Source: Chitinivibrionales bacterium
GTDB lineage: Bacteria > Fibrobacterota > Chitinivibrionia > Chitinivibrionales > WJKA01
NCBI GenBank assembly: GCA_014729375.1
Contig: WJKA01000037.1
Location: 1 to 14,376, forward strand
DNA: 14,376 nucleotides
Reading direction: 5' to 3'
Of this stretch, positions 1 through 7,390 are shown in pieces. The notes beneath the pieces are model-generated. The model made no database searches. It saw nothing but the letters and a program-made list of their open reading frames with translations, and was not told the origin of the DNA. A program made the translations under genes and the position numbers. Every line of letters starts with the position of its first letter. The first letter of the stretch is position 1.

Positions 1-2
1 TA

Positions 3-29
3 CGAAAGCTGAGGCTTGCGGAGGGGTAA
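3..29 (+). CDS. Possible 3' end of an upstream gene (last 8 codons)
   Basis: The frame beginning at base 3 reads RKLRLAEG and ends in TAA at 27-29, two bases before the coaE start. It could be the tail of a gene in the same operon. In many bacteria coaE follows polA or another housekeeping gene, but eight codons are too few to identify anything. The assignment rests only on an open frame and tight spacing. Confidence 0.25.
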   Translation, partial: RKLRLAEG

Positions 30-31
30 GG

Positions 32-625
32 ATGGCGCACATTGGTGTCGCGGGTTTTATGGGCGCAGGAAAATCAGCCGTGGCACGCATTCTACAGCAA
101 AGCTTATCATGCAAACACATTGACGCTGACAAAGAAGCCAAGCGGTTGATGAATGAAAACGCCGCATTGCAAAACAAACTTGCCGATGCCTTCGGAGAGG
201 ATATTCTCTGCGAAAAAACGGTTAACTTTCCGCAACTGGGAAAGCGTGCATTCAGTTCGATCACCCGCCTGAATCAGCTTAACTCGATCGTACACCCCGT
301 CCTGATTGATTATCTTGGTCGCAGGATAAAAGAAGAAAACGATCACAGGATTATTTTTGATGCCGCGCTTATTCCATTGTGGAAAATAGAAGACTGGTTC
401 TCAACATGTATCTGGGTGCATGCGGACCGGCAGGTGCGCTGCAAACGTCTTGATTCAATTTCCAGACTCGATCCGGATTCAATCAAGAAGAGAATGCGAT
501 TGCAGGAAATGCTGTTCAGCCCCCCTGCCGGGAAACAATGGTCCGTGATTGAAAATAATGCAGATCATGACACCCTTCGATCAGAAGTTACAGAATTAGT
601 CAGCAGGATATGTACCTTCGCATAA
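32..625 (+). CDS. coaE: Dephospho-CoA kinase
   Basis: CoaE phosphorylates the 3'-hydroxyl of dephospho-CoA with ATP, the last step of coenzyme A synthesis in the cytoplasm. The 197-residue length fits the family. The P-loop GFMGAGKS lies at residues 8-15, followed by the typical HIDADK segment (about 30-35), a central HPVL helix (about 89-92), the FDAALIPL strand where the family normally has an acidic/PLL motif, and a late segment (SVIENN) resembling the conserved VIxN stretch. The P-loop is a little unlike the usual GGIGSGKS form. The ATG is supported by a strong GGAGGGG Shine-Dalgarno at 20-26. The next gene starts 10 bases after the stop, so the two are probably co-transcribed. A generic nucleotide kinase is less likely because the whole CoaE layout is present. 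Confidence 0.88.
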   Translation: MAHIGVAGFMGAGKSAVARILQQSLSCKHIDADKEAKRLMNENAALQNKLADAFGEDILCEKTVNFPQLGKRAFSSITRLNQLNSIVHPVLIDYLGRRIKEENDHRIIFDAALIPLWKIEDWFSTCIWVHADRQVRCKRLDSISRLDPDSIKKRMRLQEMLFSPPAGKQWSVIENNADHDTLRSEVTELVSRICTFA

Positions 626-628
626 ACC

Positions 629-634
629 GGGAGG
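629..634 (+). promoter_or_regulatory. Shine-Dalgarno that bears on the start choice
   Basis: GGGAGG lies between the coaE stop and two consecutive ATG codons (636 and 639). Spacing is 1 base to the first and 4 to the second, which favours the second. The difference is a single residue. Confidence 0.6.
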
Positions 635-635
635 C

Positions 636-1661
636 ATGATGATTGCTCAAAGAAAACTTTTTATTGCATCAGCAGCTTCAATTCTGTTCCTTTGGACTTT
701 GTGCGGAAAAAAGGACCCTGATACGCAGCCTGTTTTTATTATTGACAGTGACACAATCACTCTTGGAGAAGCCAAAACGTTTGTCCCGGATTCGTCACTT
801 GCAAAATTGCATATTATCACTGCCGCGGCCCGGAGAACAGCGTTGTCCCAACCGGCATTGCCGGATCTTGATACGGTAAAATACAATCCTGTCTTTTCGG
901 ACCTTTCCCAACGGCTTTCTCTGGAGACCGGTCAGGAATGGAGCATTCCGGCCGGCAAATACCTTTTTCTTTCAGGGAAAGCGCTCCTGGACAAAGCCGC
1001 GAACCTGCTGTATCCACAGGCCATATTTTTCAGCGTCGATTCTCAGGTCAATGCGACCGTCTCTTTCACAGAAACAGGCAAGCAGGTGCTGTTGTCGAAA
1101 ACCGATACGGTTTTTTCTGGCGACAGTATTAACGTTGGCAATGACGACCAGGCATTCCGTTCACTGCTTTCATTTTCACTGATTCTTCACGAGCGCGCAG
1201 CGGCCATCCTGAATGAATTCATTCGCTCGGAAACAATTTCAACCGATTCTATGGCAGGAGTCGCCGACATGATAAAAGGCCTGCTTGCCGATACGACCGC
1301 TGCGGAGCCGCAGCCGGTAAAAAAGGTTGCAGCGCGCAAAAAAGCCCCGTCTCAACGCGCACTCAAATACCGGGACCATGCATCAATCAAAAACTCAATC
1401 AACAAGCATATCCCCAACCTGAAGGCCCTTTACAAAAAACATCTCAAATCAAATGCACATATGTCCGGACGGGTGTGGGTCAATTTTCTGGTCGCGCCGG
1501 ACGGGACGGTTATCTCTGCAAAGCTGAAAAAAACGTCCATACGGGAACAAGCTTTTTTGCGTCCTTTTCTGAAGTATGTCAGGAATATCCGGTTCAAGCA
1601 AATTCCGCAGCAAATCGGTGACATGAGCTTTACCTTTCCTTTTGAGTTTGCGCCCGAATAA
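636..1661 (+). CDS. Exported/anchored protein with TonB/AgmX-like C-terminal domain
   Basis: No exact function recognised. The N-terminus (about residues 6-23) is a basic then hydrophobic export signal ending at Cys23. The bases before this Cys (W-T-L) are a poor lipobox, so it may be a lipoprotein or a single-pass anchor. The middle is an unrecognised region rich in Ser and Thr, followed by a Lys/Ala/Pro linker near 228-242. The last 70 residues have the TonB or AgmX/PglI C-terminal pattern: a GRVWVNFLVAPDGTV strand pair, a helix, then a strand ending in FPFEF. Such domains contact outer-membrane or peptidoglycan-linked partners. GGGAGG at 629-634 is only 1 base from the ATG at 636 but 4 from the ATG at 639, so 639 may be the true start. 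No ExbB/ExbD genes are nearby. Confidence 0.7.
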   Translation: MMIAQRKLFIASAASILFLWTLCGKKDPDTQPVFIIDSDTITLGEAKTFVPDSSLAKLHIITAAARRTALSQPALPDLDTVKYNPVFSDLSQRLSLETGQEWSIPAGKYLFLSGKALLDKAANLLYPQAIFFSVDSQVNATVSFTETGKQVLLSKTDTVFSGDSINVGNDDQAFRSLLSFSLILHERAAAILNEFIRSETISTDSMAGVADMIKGLLADTTAAEPQPVKKVAARKKAPSQRALKYRDHASIKNSINKHIPNLKALYKKHLKSNAHMSGRVWVNFLVAPDGTVISAKLKKTSIREQAFLRPFLKYVRNIRFKQIPQQIGDMSFTFPFEFAPE

Positions 1662-1798
1662 TGTATCACACAAAAGAAATTTTTGTTTATTTGCAGGGAA
1701 AACTGTATTTTTGTTTTCCCGCAGTACATAGCGCCGGTAAATCTGTCAAAGGCGAAAAGTCTCCGGTGCATGCAGTTGTGGCCGATTCAAAGAATTAG
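1661..1798 (+). CDS. Possible small ORF (45 codons) between TonB-like protein and sugar transferase
   Basis: An ATG overlaps the TAA stop of the previous gene (TAATG), and the frame runs 45 codons to TAG at 1796-1798, three bases before the next gene's ATG at 1802. It therefore fills the gap exactly. The predicted peptide starts MYHTKEIFVYLQGKLYF and has a hydrophilic Lys/Ser-rich second half, with no signal peptide or known motif. There is no good Shine-Dalgarno, so translation would depend on coupling. It is in the same frame as the sugar transferase, separated by one amber codon and TTT. It could equally be chance or a 5' leader. Confidence 0.3.
   Translation: MYHTKEIFVYLQGKLYFCFPAVHSAGKSVKGEKSPVHAVVADSKN
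1696..1720 (+). repeat. Perfect 8-bp inverted repeat upstream of the sugar transferase
   Basis: GGGAAAAC (1696-1703) and GTTTTCCC (1713-1720) are exact inverted repeats separated by nine bases. No T-tract follows on either strand, so it is not a standard intrinsic terminator. It could be an mRNA hairpin or an operator, and it lies within the possible 45-codon ORF. Confidence 0.4.
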
Positions 1799-1801
1799 TT
1801 T

Positions 1802-3178
1802 ATGCTGAAAGAACACTCCTCATTTATCAAGCAGATAATTGCAACGATCGATTGCCTGCTTCTGCTTGCAGCATTTTATATTTCTCATCTCATTATTCTG
1901 CAGTTCCGCACGCTTCATCCAGTTCTTCACTACTGGCTCATGTTCGTTGCCCCGCTGGGTTTTTACCTTTACTTTGCCTGGACCCGTTCGCTCTTTTCTA
2001 TACTCCATTTCAGCTGGATGCGCGGCCTTGTCAGGCGTATATTCATGATTTTTGCGCTGGCAGGCATTCTTGGCGCGGCAATCCTTTATATAATGCCCGA
2101 TCCGCATGAAAGCAGACTGCTTTATATGAGCTTTATTTTGCTTTCCTTTCTATTTATCACAGCCGAAAAGCTGATTCTTCTGAAAACGGTTGCCGGTATC
2201 CGAAGGAAAAACCACAATCTCACGCCGGTCATGCTTTTCGGACGGGGGCGGGAAGCCGCCGAGCTTATGCATAAAATCCGGACGCATCCGGAGTGGGGGC
2301 TCCGCATAGCTCAGACCGTCGATATTGCGCTATCCCCATCGGAATTTGAAAATATCATCAAAAACAGCTACGTTGAAGAGGTTTTCTTCTGTATCCCGCG
2401 CAATTTTACCAAAGGTGGATTCAAAATAGATTCGTTTTTGAAGATTTGCGAAGAAATGGGGCGTCCCGCGCGCGTTTTCCTCAACATCTCGAGTGCGACT
2501 TCTTTTGCACGCTGGGAATATCATCAGTTTCTTGACCGGCCTACGATTATATCCCATACGGTTGAGCTTGATCCCGACCAGCTCATATTCAAGCGGTGTT
2601 TTGATGTCATTGGCGGCAGTGTCGGGCTGATTTTCCTTATCATCGCATATGTTCCACTTGCACTTCTGATTAAATTTACCTCAAAGGGCCCCGTATTCTT
2701 CAGGCAGGTACGGGTAGGAAAAAATGGAAAAAGGTTTATAATCTACAAGTTCAGAACCATGTATCTTGATGCGGAAAAACGAAAAAAAGAGCTCGAATCA
2801 AATAATGAGCTGAATGGAGCAATATTTAAAATAAAGAACGATCCGCGCATAACTCCGGCCGGAAGGCTTATCCGGCGGCTGAGTATTGATGAATTGCCGC
2901 AGTTCATCAATGTCCTGCGCGGAGAAATGTCACTGGTGGGGACCCGTCCACCCACGCCCGATGAAGTGAGCAAGTATGAAAAATGGCACCACCGGCGGAT
3001 AAGTATCAAACCCGGTATTACCGGCCTGTGGCAGGTAAGCGGACGAAGCAAAATCACCGACTTTGATGAAATTGTACGTCTTGACCTCAAATACATTGAT
3101 ACATGGAGCATCTGGCAGGACCTGAAAATCATACTCAGAACCATTTTCGTCTTATTCCAGCGAGATGGAGCATATTAA
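1802..3178 (+). CDS. Undecaprenyl-phosphate sugar-1-phosphate transferase (polyprenyl glycosylphosphotransferase)
   Basis: This membrane enzyme should transfer a sugar-1-phosphate from a nucleotide sugar to undecaprenyl phosphate, the first step in assembling an exopolysaccharide, capsule or O-antigen unit. At 458 residues it has the full WcaJ-like layout. Four hydrophobic helices lie at about 11-33, 44-60, 78-98 and 108-127. A Rossmann-like cytoplasmic domain follows (GRGREAA near 147-153, to about 235). A membrane-associating helix lies at about 268-291, then the bacterial sugar transferase catalytic domain (about 264-458). Conserved blocks visible are YKFRTM (315-320), SIDELPQ (361-367), SLVGTRP (377-383) and KPGITGLWQVSGR (403-415). 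The sugar cannot be told from sequence. No other polysaccharide genes are adjacent, and the 3' end overlaps the next gene by 14 bases. Confidence 0.9.
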   Translation: MLKEHSSFIKQIIATIDCLLLLAAFYISHLIILQFRTLHPVLHYWLMFVAPLGFYLYFAWTRSLFSILHFSWMRGLVRRIFMIFALAGILGAAILYIMPDPHESRLLYMSFILLSFLFITAEKLILLKTVAGIRRKNHNLTPVMLFGRGREAAELMHKIRTHPEWGLRIAQTVDIALSPSEFENIIKNSYVEEVFFCIPRNFTKGGFKIDSFLKICEEMGRPARVFLNISSATSFARWEYHQFLDRPTIISHTVELDPDQLIFKRCFDVIGGSVGLIFLIIAYVPLALLIKFTSKGPVFFRQVRVGKNGKRFIIYKFRTMYLDAEKRKKELESNNELNGAIFKIKNDPRITPAGRLIRRLSIDELPQFINVLRGEMSLVGTRPPTPDEVSKYEKWHHRRISIKPGITGLWQVSGRSKITDFDEIVRLDLKYIDTWSIWQDLKIILRTIFVLFQRDGAY

Positions 3179-3935
3179 AAATATAGAAATTCCGCACGGT
3201 TGCCTTTCCGCTGCAAAGAAGCCGTCAAAACCGCTGATCCCTGTTCCAGAAAGCGCGCACCGCATTCATGATTCCATGGTGCAAACGCTCAAAGAACTCG
3301 AAAGAAGTAACAGCGATTCATGCCTGTGCAACGAATTCAGAGAAAAGCACACTTTCTTTCTTGACCTTTTCATGCACTATCAGAATGAAATTATCAGCAC
3401 CTGCTCGAAGAATATTACCTGCTCAAGAGGTTGTGCCTGCTGCTGTTTTCACTGGGTTGAAGATGTTTATTCATTTGAAGCCGAAATTATTGCAGATTAT
3501 CTGAAAACCAATCGCAACGATGATATCCCCGGAATTATCGAACAGTTGCGCCACGACGAAGCCGCGCTCATCGAGCTCGACCGCGTCGTTGACCGCACTG
3601 TATCAGCATCCCCGGATACTTCCGGACTCAGCGACAACGACCGCATTGATCTGCTTCTGGCCTGCTATTATCAACTGAAGCGTCCATGCCCGTTGCTCGA
3701 CACGTCCGGCACCTGCACCATCTATCCCCTGCGCCCCCTTACCTGCCGGACCTATGTGTCTTTTTTCAACCCGCGGTTCTGCAGGCCCGACATTGTCGAG
3801 CATGAAGACAGCAGAACATATGTGCTGAATTGCGAAGAAACCGCAAGTGAAATTCTTGATACACTCCATTTCAAGTATGCACGGTTCAGCAACGACACGG
3901 GATTGCGCTCTCTGCTGCTGAAATATCTGGAATAA
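3165..3935 (+). CDS. YkgJ-family cysteine-cluster protein
   Basis: The protein has the signature of the YkgJ/CxxCxxCC family (Pfam PF03692, proposed zinc/iron chelating): C86-x3-C90-x2-C93-C94 in the N-terminal half, then CPLL (Cys175), C184 in a CTIYPLRP context, and C194 in LTCR, with another Cys at 206. These cysteines are thought to bind a metal ion or Fe-S cluster, but the biochemical role of the family is unclear. An 84-residue hydrophilic N-terminal extension precedes the motif, and there is no signal peptide, so it is probably cytoplasmic. The ATG lies inside the end of the sugar transferase gene (14-base overlap), which implies translational coupling. No strong Shine-Dalgarno is seen. 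Confidence 0.8.
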   Translation: MEHIKNIEIPHGCLSAAKKPSKPLIPVPESAHRIHDSMVQTLKELERSNSDSCLCNEFREKHTFFLDLFMHYQNEIISTCSKNITCSRGCACCCFHWVEDVYSFEAEIIADYLKTNRNDDIPGIIEQLRHDEAALIELDRVVDRTVSASPDTSGLSDNDRIDLLLACYYQLKRPCPLLDTSGTCTIYPLRPLTCRTYVSFFNPRFCRPDIVEHEDSRTYVLNCEETASEILDTLHFKYARFSNDTGLRSLLLKYLE

Positions 3936-4295
3936 TTGCCGGATTTGCCATTATTCCACGGCGTATACCATTTTATTCTTAAAACAATTCAGAATTCACT
4001 ATCGAAAGCGCTCTGCATGTTCCGGTGCGACCCGTCAAAAAGCAAAAATAAATTTGGTTTTATTATTGGCTTTGTTGCTGTGGGATGGCTCATCTTTATT
4101 GTTGTCGATACTCTCATGGGAATTACCAGAAGCGGCTATACTATTAAAATGAACAAGCACCTGAAACGCCTGTACGGGGTGCTGAAATTTTTAAAAATAA
4201 AAGCGCTGTTTTGCCTCATTATCCTCAACACGATTCTTGCAGTCTCTGCAATCATGATCGGCAATAAAAATATCCAGTTGAAAAACTCGCATTAA
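3936..4295 (+). CDS. Small membrane protein, two predicted transmembrane helices
   Basis: Not recognised. Two hydrophobic stretches, at about residues 40-60 and 90-109, are separated by a basic loop (KMNKHLKRLYGVLKFLKIK), so both ends may face the same side of the membrane. The first codon here is TTG, directly after the TAA of the previous gene, with only a weak GGA upstream. An internal ATG at 4017 would give 92 residues, keep both helices and is a serious alternative. Position at the end of the overlapping block suggests co-transcription with the sugar transferase and YkgJ-like genes. A terminator-like hairpin overlaps the stop codon. Confidence 0.55.
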   Translation: MPDLPLFHGVYHFILKTIQNSLSKALCMFRCDPSKSKNKFGFIIGFVAVGWLIFIVVDTLMGITRSGYTIKMNKHLKRLYGVLKFLKIKALFCLIILNTILAVSAIMIGNKNIQLKNSH

Positions 4296-4321
4296 AAAAA
4301 GTTTTTTTCTGAGCGATTTTT
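4281..4321 (+). terminator. Intrinsic-terminator-like hairpin after the left operon
   Basis: TCGC (4287-4290) pairs with GCGA (4313-4316). Inside it A7 (4294-4300) can pair with T7 (4302-4308) around a small loop. T5 (4317-4321) follows and can itself pair with A5 at 4281-4285. The stem is AT-rich, so it is weaker than a textbook terminator, but it sits at the junction between the left block and the sigma-factor operon. The symmetry means it could also act on the other strand. Confidence 0.45.
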
Positions 4322-4360
4322 ATATTTTCATTTGTCTTAATAATCGGCCAATCCGGACCG

Positions 4361-4412
4361 GGCAACAACCATGTAACTCACTAACCATGCACATGGCGGC
4401 CGGCCGGCAACA
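4361..4412 (+). promoter_or_regulatory. Repeat-rich leader of the sigma-factor operon
   Basis: The 134-bp gap before the sigma gene contains several repeats. Direct repeats GGCAACA lie at 4361-4367 and 4406-4412, and AACCATG lies at 4367-4373 and 4383-4389 (16 bp apart). The inverted repeat CCATGcaCATGG is at 4385-4396 and the palindrome GCCGGCCGGC is at 4399-4408. These may include an autoregulated promoter, operators or mRNA structure. No standard ECF -35/-10 pair could be assigned. A weak AGGA at 4412-4415 is 14 bases before the start codon. Confidence 0.35.
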
Positions 4413-4429
4413 GGAAAAAGTGCAAATAT

Positions 4430-4918
4430 ATGAGTGCTCCCGCTATTAAAGAACTCTATGAGACATATGGATTTCTTATTTACGGCAGATGCCTTTCCAT
4501 TCTCAAATCAGAAGATGACGCCAAAGATGCACTGCAGGTGGTTTTCATGAAACTGGTCGATCATTATGATACGATTGTTGACAAAAGCAAGGTTGTTGCC
4601 TGGATTTTTAACACGGCAAAAAATCACTGTTTCAACGTGCTTCGTTTCAGAAAAAAATTTATATCGTCCGATCTCTCACTTGTGCAATCAAAATCCGAAA
4701 ATGTCGATGAGCTCGTTTCGAACAGAGAAATTATTTCACTTGTACTCAGTCGATGTAACAAGGATGTTCGTGCGGCGGTGTATTACACGTATGTGGAGGG
4801 CTTTAACCAGGAGGAAATCCGGAAACTTACCGGCCAGTCTCCTGCTACGATCCGGAGAAATCTCGGTCGATTCAAAAAAAGCCTTCCTGCAATTCTGAAA
4901 AGGGTTCAATCAGAATGA
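4430..4918 (+). CDS. ECF-type sigma-70 family RNA polymerase sigma factor
   Basis: A 162-residue group IV sigma factor that should direct RNA polymerase to a small set of promoters. Region 2 spans about residues 8-75: an LYETYGFLIYGRCL helix, the SEDDAKDALQVVFMKL segment typical of region 2.1/2.2, and the VAWIFNTAKNHCFNVLR segment of region 2.3/2.4. Region 4 spans about 103-158, with the EGFNQEEIRKLTGQSPATIRRNLGRFKK helix-turn-helix. It lacks region 3 and extra domains, as expected for ECF proteins. Its TGA overlaps the next gene's ATG (ATGA), so it is translated with its presumed anti-sigma factor. The regulon cannot be read from sequence, but autoregulation of this operon is the usual arrangement. 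The Shine-Dalgarno is distant, so the start is moderately certain. Confidence 0.92.
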   Translation: MSAPAIKELYETYGFLIYGRCLSILKSEDDAKDALQVVFMKLVDHYDTIVDKSKVVAWIFNTAKNHCFNVLRFRKKFISSDLSLVQSKSENVDELVSNREIISLVLSRCNKDVRAAVYYTYVEGFNQEEIRKLTGQSPATIRRNLGRFKKSLPAILKRVQSE

Positions 4919-5673
4919 AAAAGCATCCCGACAAACTCGATTTGATGTCGTTTTTTACCGGTAGCTGCGGTGACACCGAAAAAGCGGAAATATCCCGCCA
5001 CTGTGCACAGTGCCCTTCCTGCGCAAAATATCTGAAACGGCTTGAAACGGAAAATGCTGCATTTTTATCAGAGCACCCATTTGACAAGAGGACATTCGAG
5101 CATGGCGGCCGGGTAAATAAACTGCGGCCGTTAATTCTCCGGTATGCATATGCCCTTGCCGCATCACTGATACTGATGCTGAGTGGCTATATCTACTATC
5201 AGCACACGCTGTCCGGAAAAGCATATCAGACCAAAGGAACCGTTGACCTGAAAATGTATGTCAAAACGCCGGGAGGAGTCATAGAATCGAGAACAGATCA
5301 GACCTATGCTCCCGGCGAGCAGATTCAGTTTACCTATTCGTGCGGCAGTGAAAACAAATTCATGCTTCTCAGTATCGATCAAACCGGCACTATAACAACG
5401 TATTATCCACCAAAAGGCGATTCCTCTGTGGTGCTGGAAAAAGGCCAGGATCTTCCGCTGCCAAACAGCATTATTCTTGATGAGTATATTGGCGAAGAGC
5501 TTTTTCTTGCCGTTTTTTCCCGGAATAAAATGGCTGTTTCACAGGTAGTCGGCATGCTCTGGAAGGCATTTGGTTCTGCCAAAAGCATGCGCGGCATGTC
5601 GCTTGATTTTAAAAAATCCGCGCGTGTTAAAAGCGTGATAATAACCAAACAAAGGCCTGCCGATGAATTGTAG
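4915..5673 (+). CDS. Membrane anti-sigma factor with zinc finger and extracytoplasmic DUF4384-like domain
   Basis: Likely binds and holds the upstream ECF sigma factor at the inner membrane. The cytoplasmic N-terminus has the zinc-associated anti-sigma motif H29-x3-C33-x2-C36. One transmembrane helix lies at about residues 77-95. The exported part (about 105-205) resembles DUF4384: DLKMYVKTPGG, then APGEQIQFTYSC, KFMLLSIDQTGTITTYYPP and EELFLAVFS. DUF4384 often occurs with caspase-like proteins and is proposed to sense or bind something outside the cytoplasm, but its ligand is unknown. It overlaps the sigma gene by 4 bases and the caspase gene by 11. The anti-sigma role is inferred from motif and position; the DUF4384 assignment comes from pattern recognition. 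Confidence 0.85.
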   Translation: MKKHPDKLDLMSFFTGSCGDTEKAEISRHCAQCPSCAKYLKRLETENAAFLSEHPFDKRTFEHGGRVNKLRPLILRYAYALAASLILMLSGYIYYQHTLSGKAYQTKGTVDLKMYVKTPGGVIESRTDQTYAPGEQIQFTYSCGSENKFMLLSIDQTGTITTYYPPKGDSSVVLEKGQDLPLPNSIILDEYIGEELFLAVFSRNKMAVSQVVGMLWKAFGSAKSMRGMSLDFKKSARVKSVIITKQRPADEL

Positions 5674-7390
5674 TATCCGGGCAGTGGTCCTGATTTCACT
5701 GGTTGCATTTCCGTGTACGGCCGCCCGGTTTGCACTGCTTGCGGGAAACAGTGACGCGGGATCCGGATACAACCGGCTCAGATATGTACTCAATGATCTT
5801 GAGGAACTTCGCTCGATTCTTACCGAAAATTGCGGTTTTGATAAGAAGAATATCAGCATGCTGTATAATTCATCCCCGGAAGAGCTGTTGCAGGCATTTT
5901 CCGCGCTTGAAAAAAAACGTGACAATCCTTCCGGAGAAGACCTCTTCCTATTTTACTATTCCGGCCATTCACTAAAGGACAGTCTGCTCATGGGAAACGG
6001 ACGCCTTCCGATGAAAACGCTGAAAGAGCGGCTGGATCGCTCAACCGGATCAATACGGATAGTTATTCTCGATGCATGCCAGAGCGGGGGATTTACGCGA
6101 ACCAAGGGCGGTACTCTGGCCGAACCGTTTCTTTTCCGGGAAGACGGCAAGGTAACCGGACAGGTGGTCCTGTATTCTTCATCGGCCAATGAAAATTCAC
6201 AGGAATCGGATTATTACCGGAACTCGGTGTTTACATTCCACTTCTGCAATGCTCTGCGCGGCTGCGGCGATATTTCACAGGACGGGAAGGTTACGCTGAA
6301 TGAAGCGTATCAATATTCGTATAATCATACCATTGCCAGCACCGCCCGATCGGCAGCAGGCATGCAGCACCCCGGCTATCAGTTTAAAATTCAGGGTGAA
6401 GGCGATATTGTACTTGCCGACCTTAACATGCATTCCCAGGGCATCGTTCTCGAACAGGGCGTGGCCGGAGCATTGACCATTACAAACAGGAACCGGGCCA
6501 TCGTAGCCGACCTGAGCAAAGAAGCTGATTCACGGTTTTTGATCGCGCTCAAGCCGGGGACATATAAAATTATCAATGAAAGCGGCGGCGAAAAAAGGCT
6601 TGCCACCACTACAATCAAAAACGGAACGGTACACTCAATTTATCCGGCGCAATTCCGCCATATCCGGCCTGAAAACGCCACCCTGAAAGGGGCCGTGCAT
6701 CACCGCTGTATTTTTTCGATTATCGGCTCATTCGGTTATCATTTTTTCGACTTTGATCCGCTTGCACGCCGGCTTGAAGCCGCATTTTCCGGCTACGCGC
6801 TTTTCGGCATGACTCCCGCATTCAATTTCCCCGCAGGCCTGTACAGGCCGGAGCTAACCGCAGAGATTCAGTTCCCTCATGGAATTGTCGGACGCCTGGG
6901 CGCCGCGTATCTGTGGGACTCGGGCAGGAATACATACCGGAGCTCAGCAATTAATCAAACGGACAGTACGCGGTACTCCTGTTCGCTGAATATCAGAACC
7001 GATCTTGATATCCGCGCGATTCATACCGGGCCGGGAATTCGCTTTGCAAAAGGCCTTCTTCGCGGGTTCTCATTTCATGCCGGCGCGCGATTCATGATTA
7101 TACAGATGCGCTGTACCTCCGCGTTTTCAAATGCTCTTTTCAACACAGAACATACAGGCAAACAAAAGGAAAATGGAATACTGGTGCTTCCCGCTGTTTC
7201 CATTGAATACGAGTATCCCCTGTCATCGATGACGCATATCGGGGCTTCAATTCGATATAATTACCAGGTTTCGCCGGCAGAAATCGATCAGAAATCCGAT
7301 TTTTCTTTCTCATATGATTTCGGCGGATTTGACATGGCACTTACTGTCAGAATACCGTTTAAACAAAATAACGGAGAGAAACGGCAATGA
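5663..7390 (+). CDS. Exported caspase-like (C14 family) protease with barrel-like C-terminal domain
   Basis: A 575-residue protein with an N-terminal signal peptide (about 1-21, cleavage near TAA-RF). The caspase-like domain spans about 22-255: the ALLAGNSDAG first strand, the catalytic histidine in YYSGH102S, and the catalytic cysteine in LDAC139QSGG. An SSSANENSQES segment (172-182) and a DISQDGKVTLNEAYQY helix (203-218) are typical of bacterial caspase homologues. A beta-rich linker of about 256-335 (ALKPGTYKI) resembles a PEGA/Ig-like domain. Residues about 345-566 alternate polar and hydrophobic in many strands, ending FDMALTVRIPF, like an outer-membrane barrel. The protease would then sit in the periplasm or at the outer membrane. 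Both catalytic residues are present. Substrate is unknown. Overlaps its neighbours by 11 and 4 bases. Confidence 0.88.
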   Translation: MNCSIRAVVLISLVAFPCTAARFALLAGNSDAGSGYNRLRYVLNDLEELRSILTENCGFDKKNISMLYNSSPEELLQAFSALEKKRDNPSGEDLFLFYYSGHSLKDSLLMGNGRLPMKTLKERLDRSTGSIRIVILDACQSGGFTRTKGGTLAEPFLFREDGKVTGQVVLYSSSANENSQESDYYRNSVFTFHFCNALRGCGDISQDGKVTLNEAYQYSYNHTIASTARSAAGMQHPGYQFKIQGEGDIVLADLNMHSQGIVLEQGVAGALTITNRNRAIVADLSKEADSRFLIALKPGTYKIINESGGEKRLATTTIKNGTVHSIYPAQFRHIRPENATLKGAVHHRCIFSIIGSFGYHFFDFDPLARRLEAAFSGYALFGMTPAFNFPAGLYRPELTAEIQFPHGIVGRLGAAYLWDSGRNTYRSSAINQTDSTRYSCSLNIRTDLDIRAIHTGPGIRFAKGLLRGFSFHAGARFMIIQMRCTSAFSNALFNTEHTGKQKENGILVLPAVSIEYEYPLSSMTHIGASIRYNYQVSPAEIDQKSDFSFSYDFGGFDMALTVRIPFKQNNGEKRQ

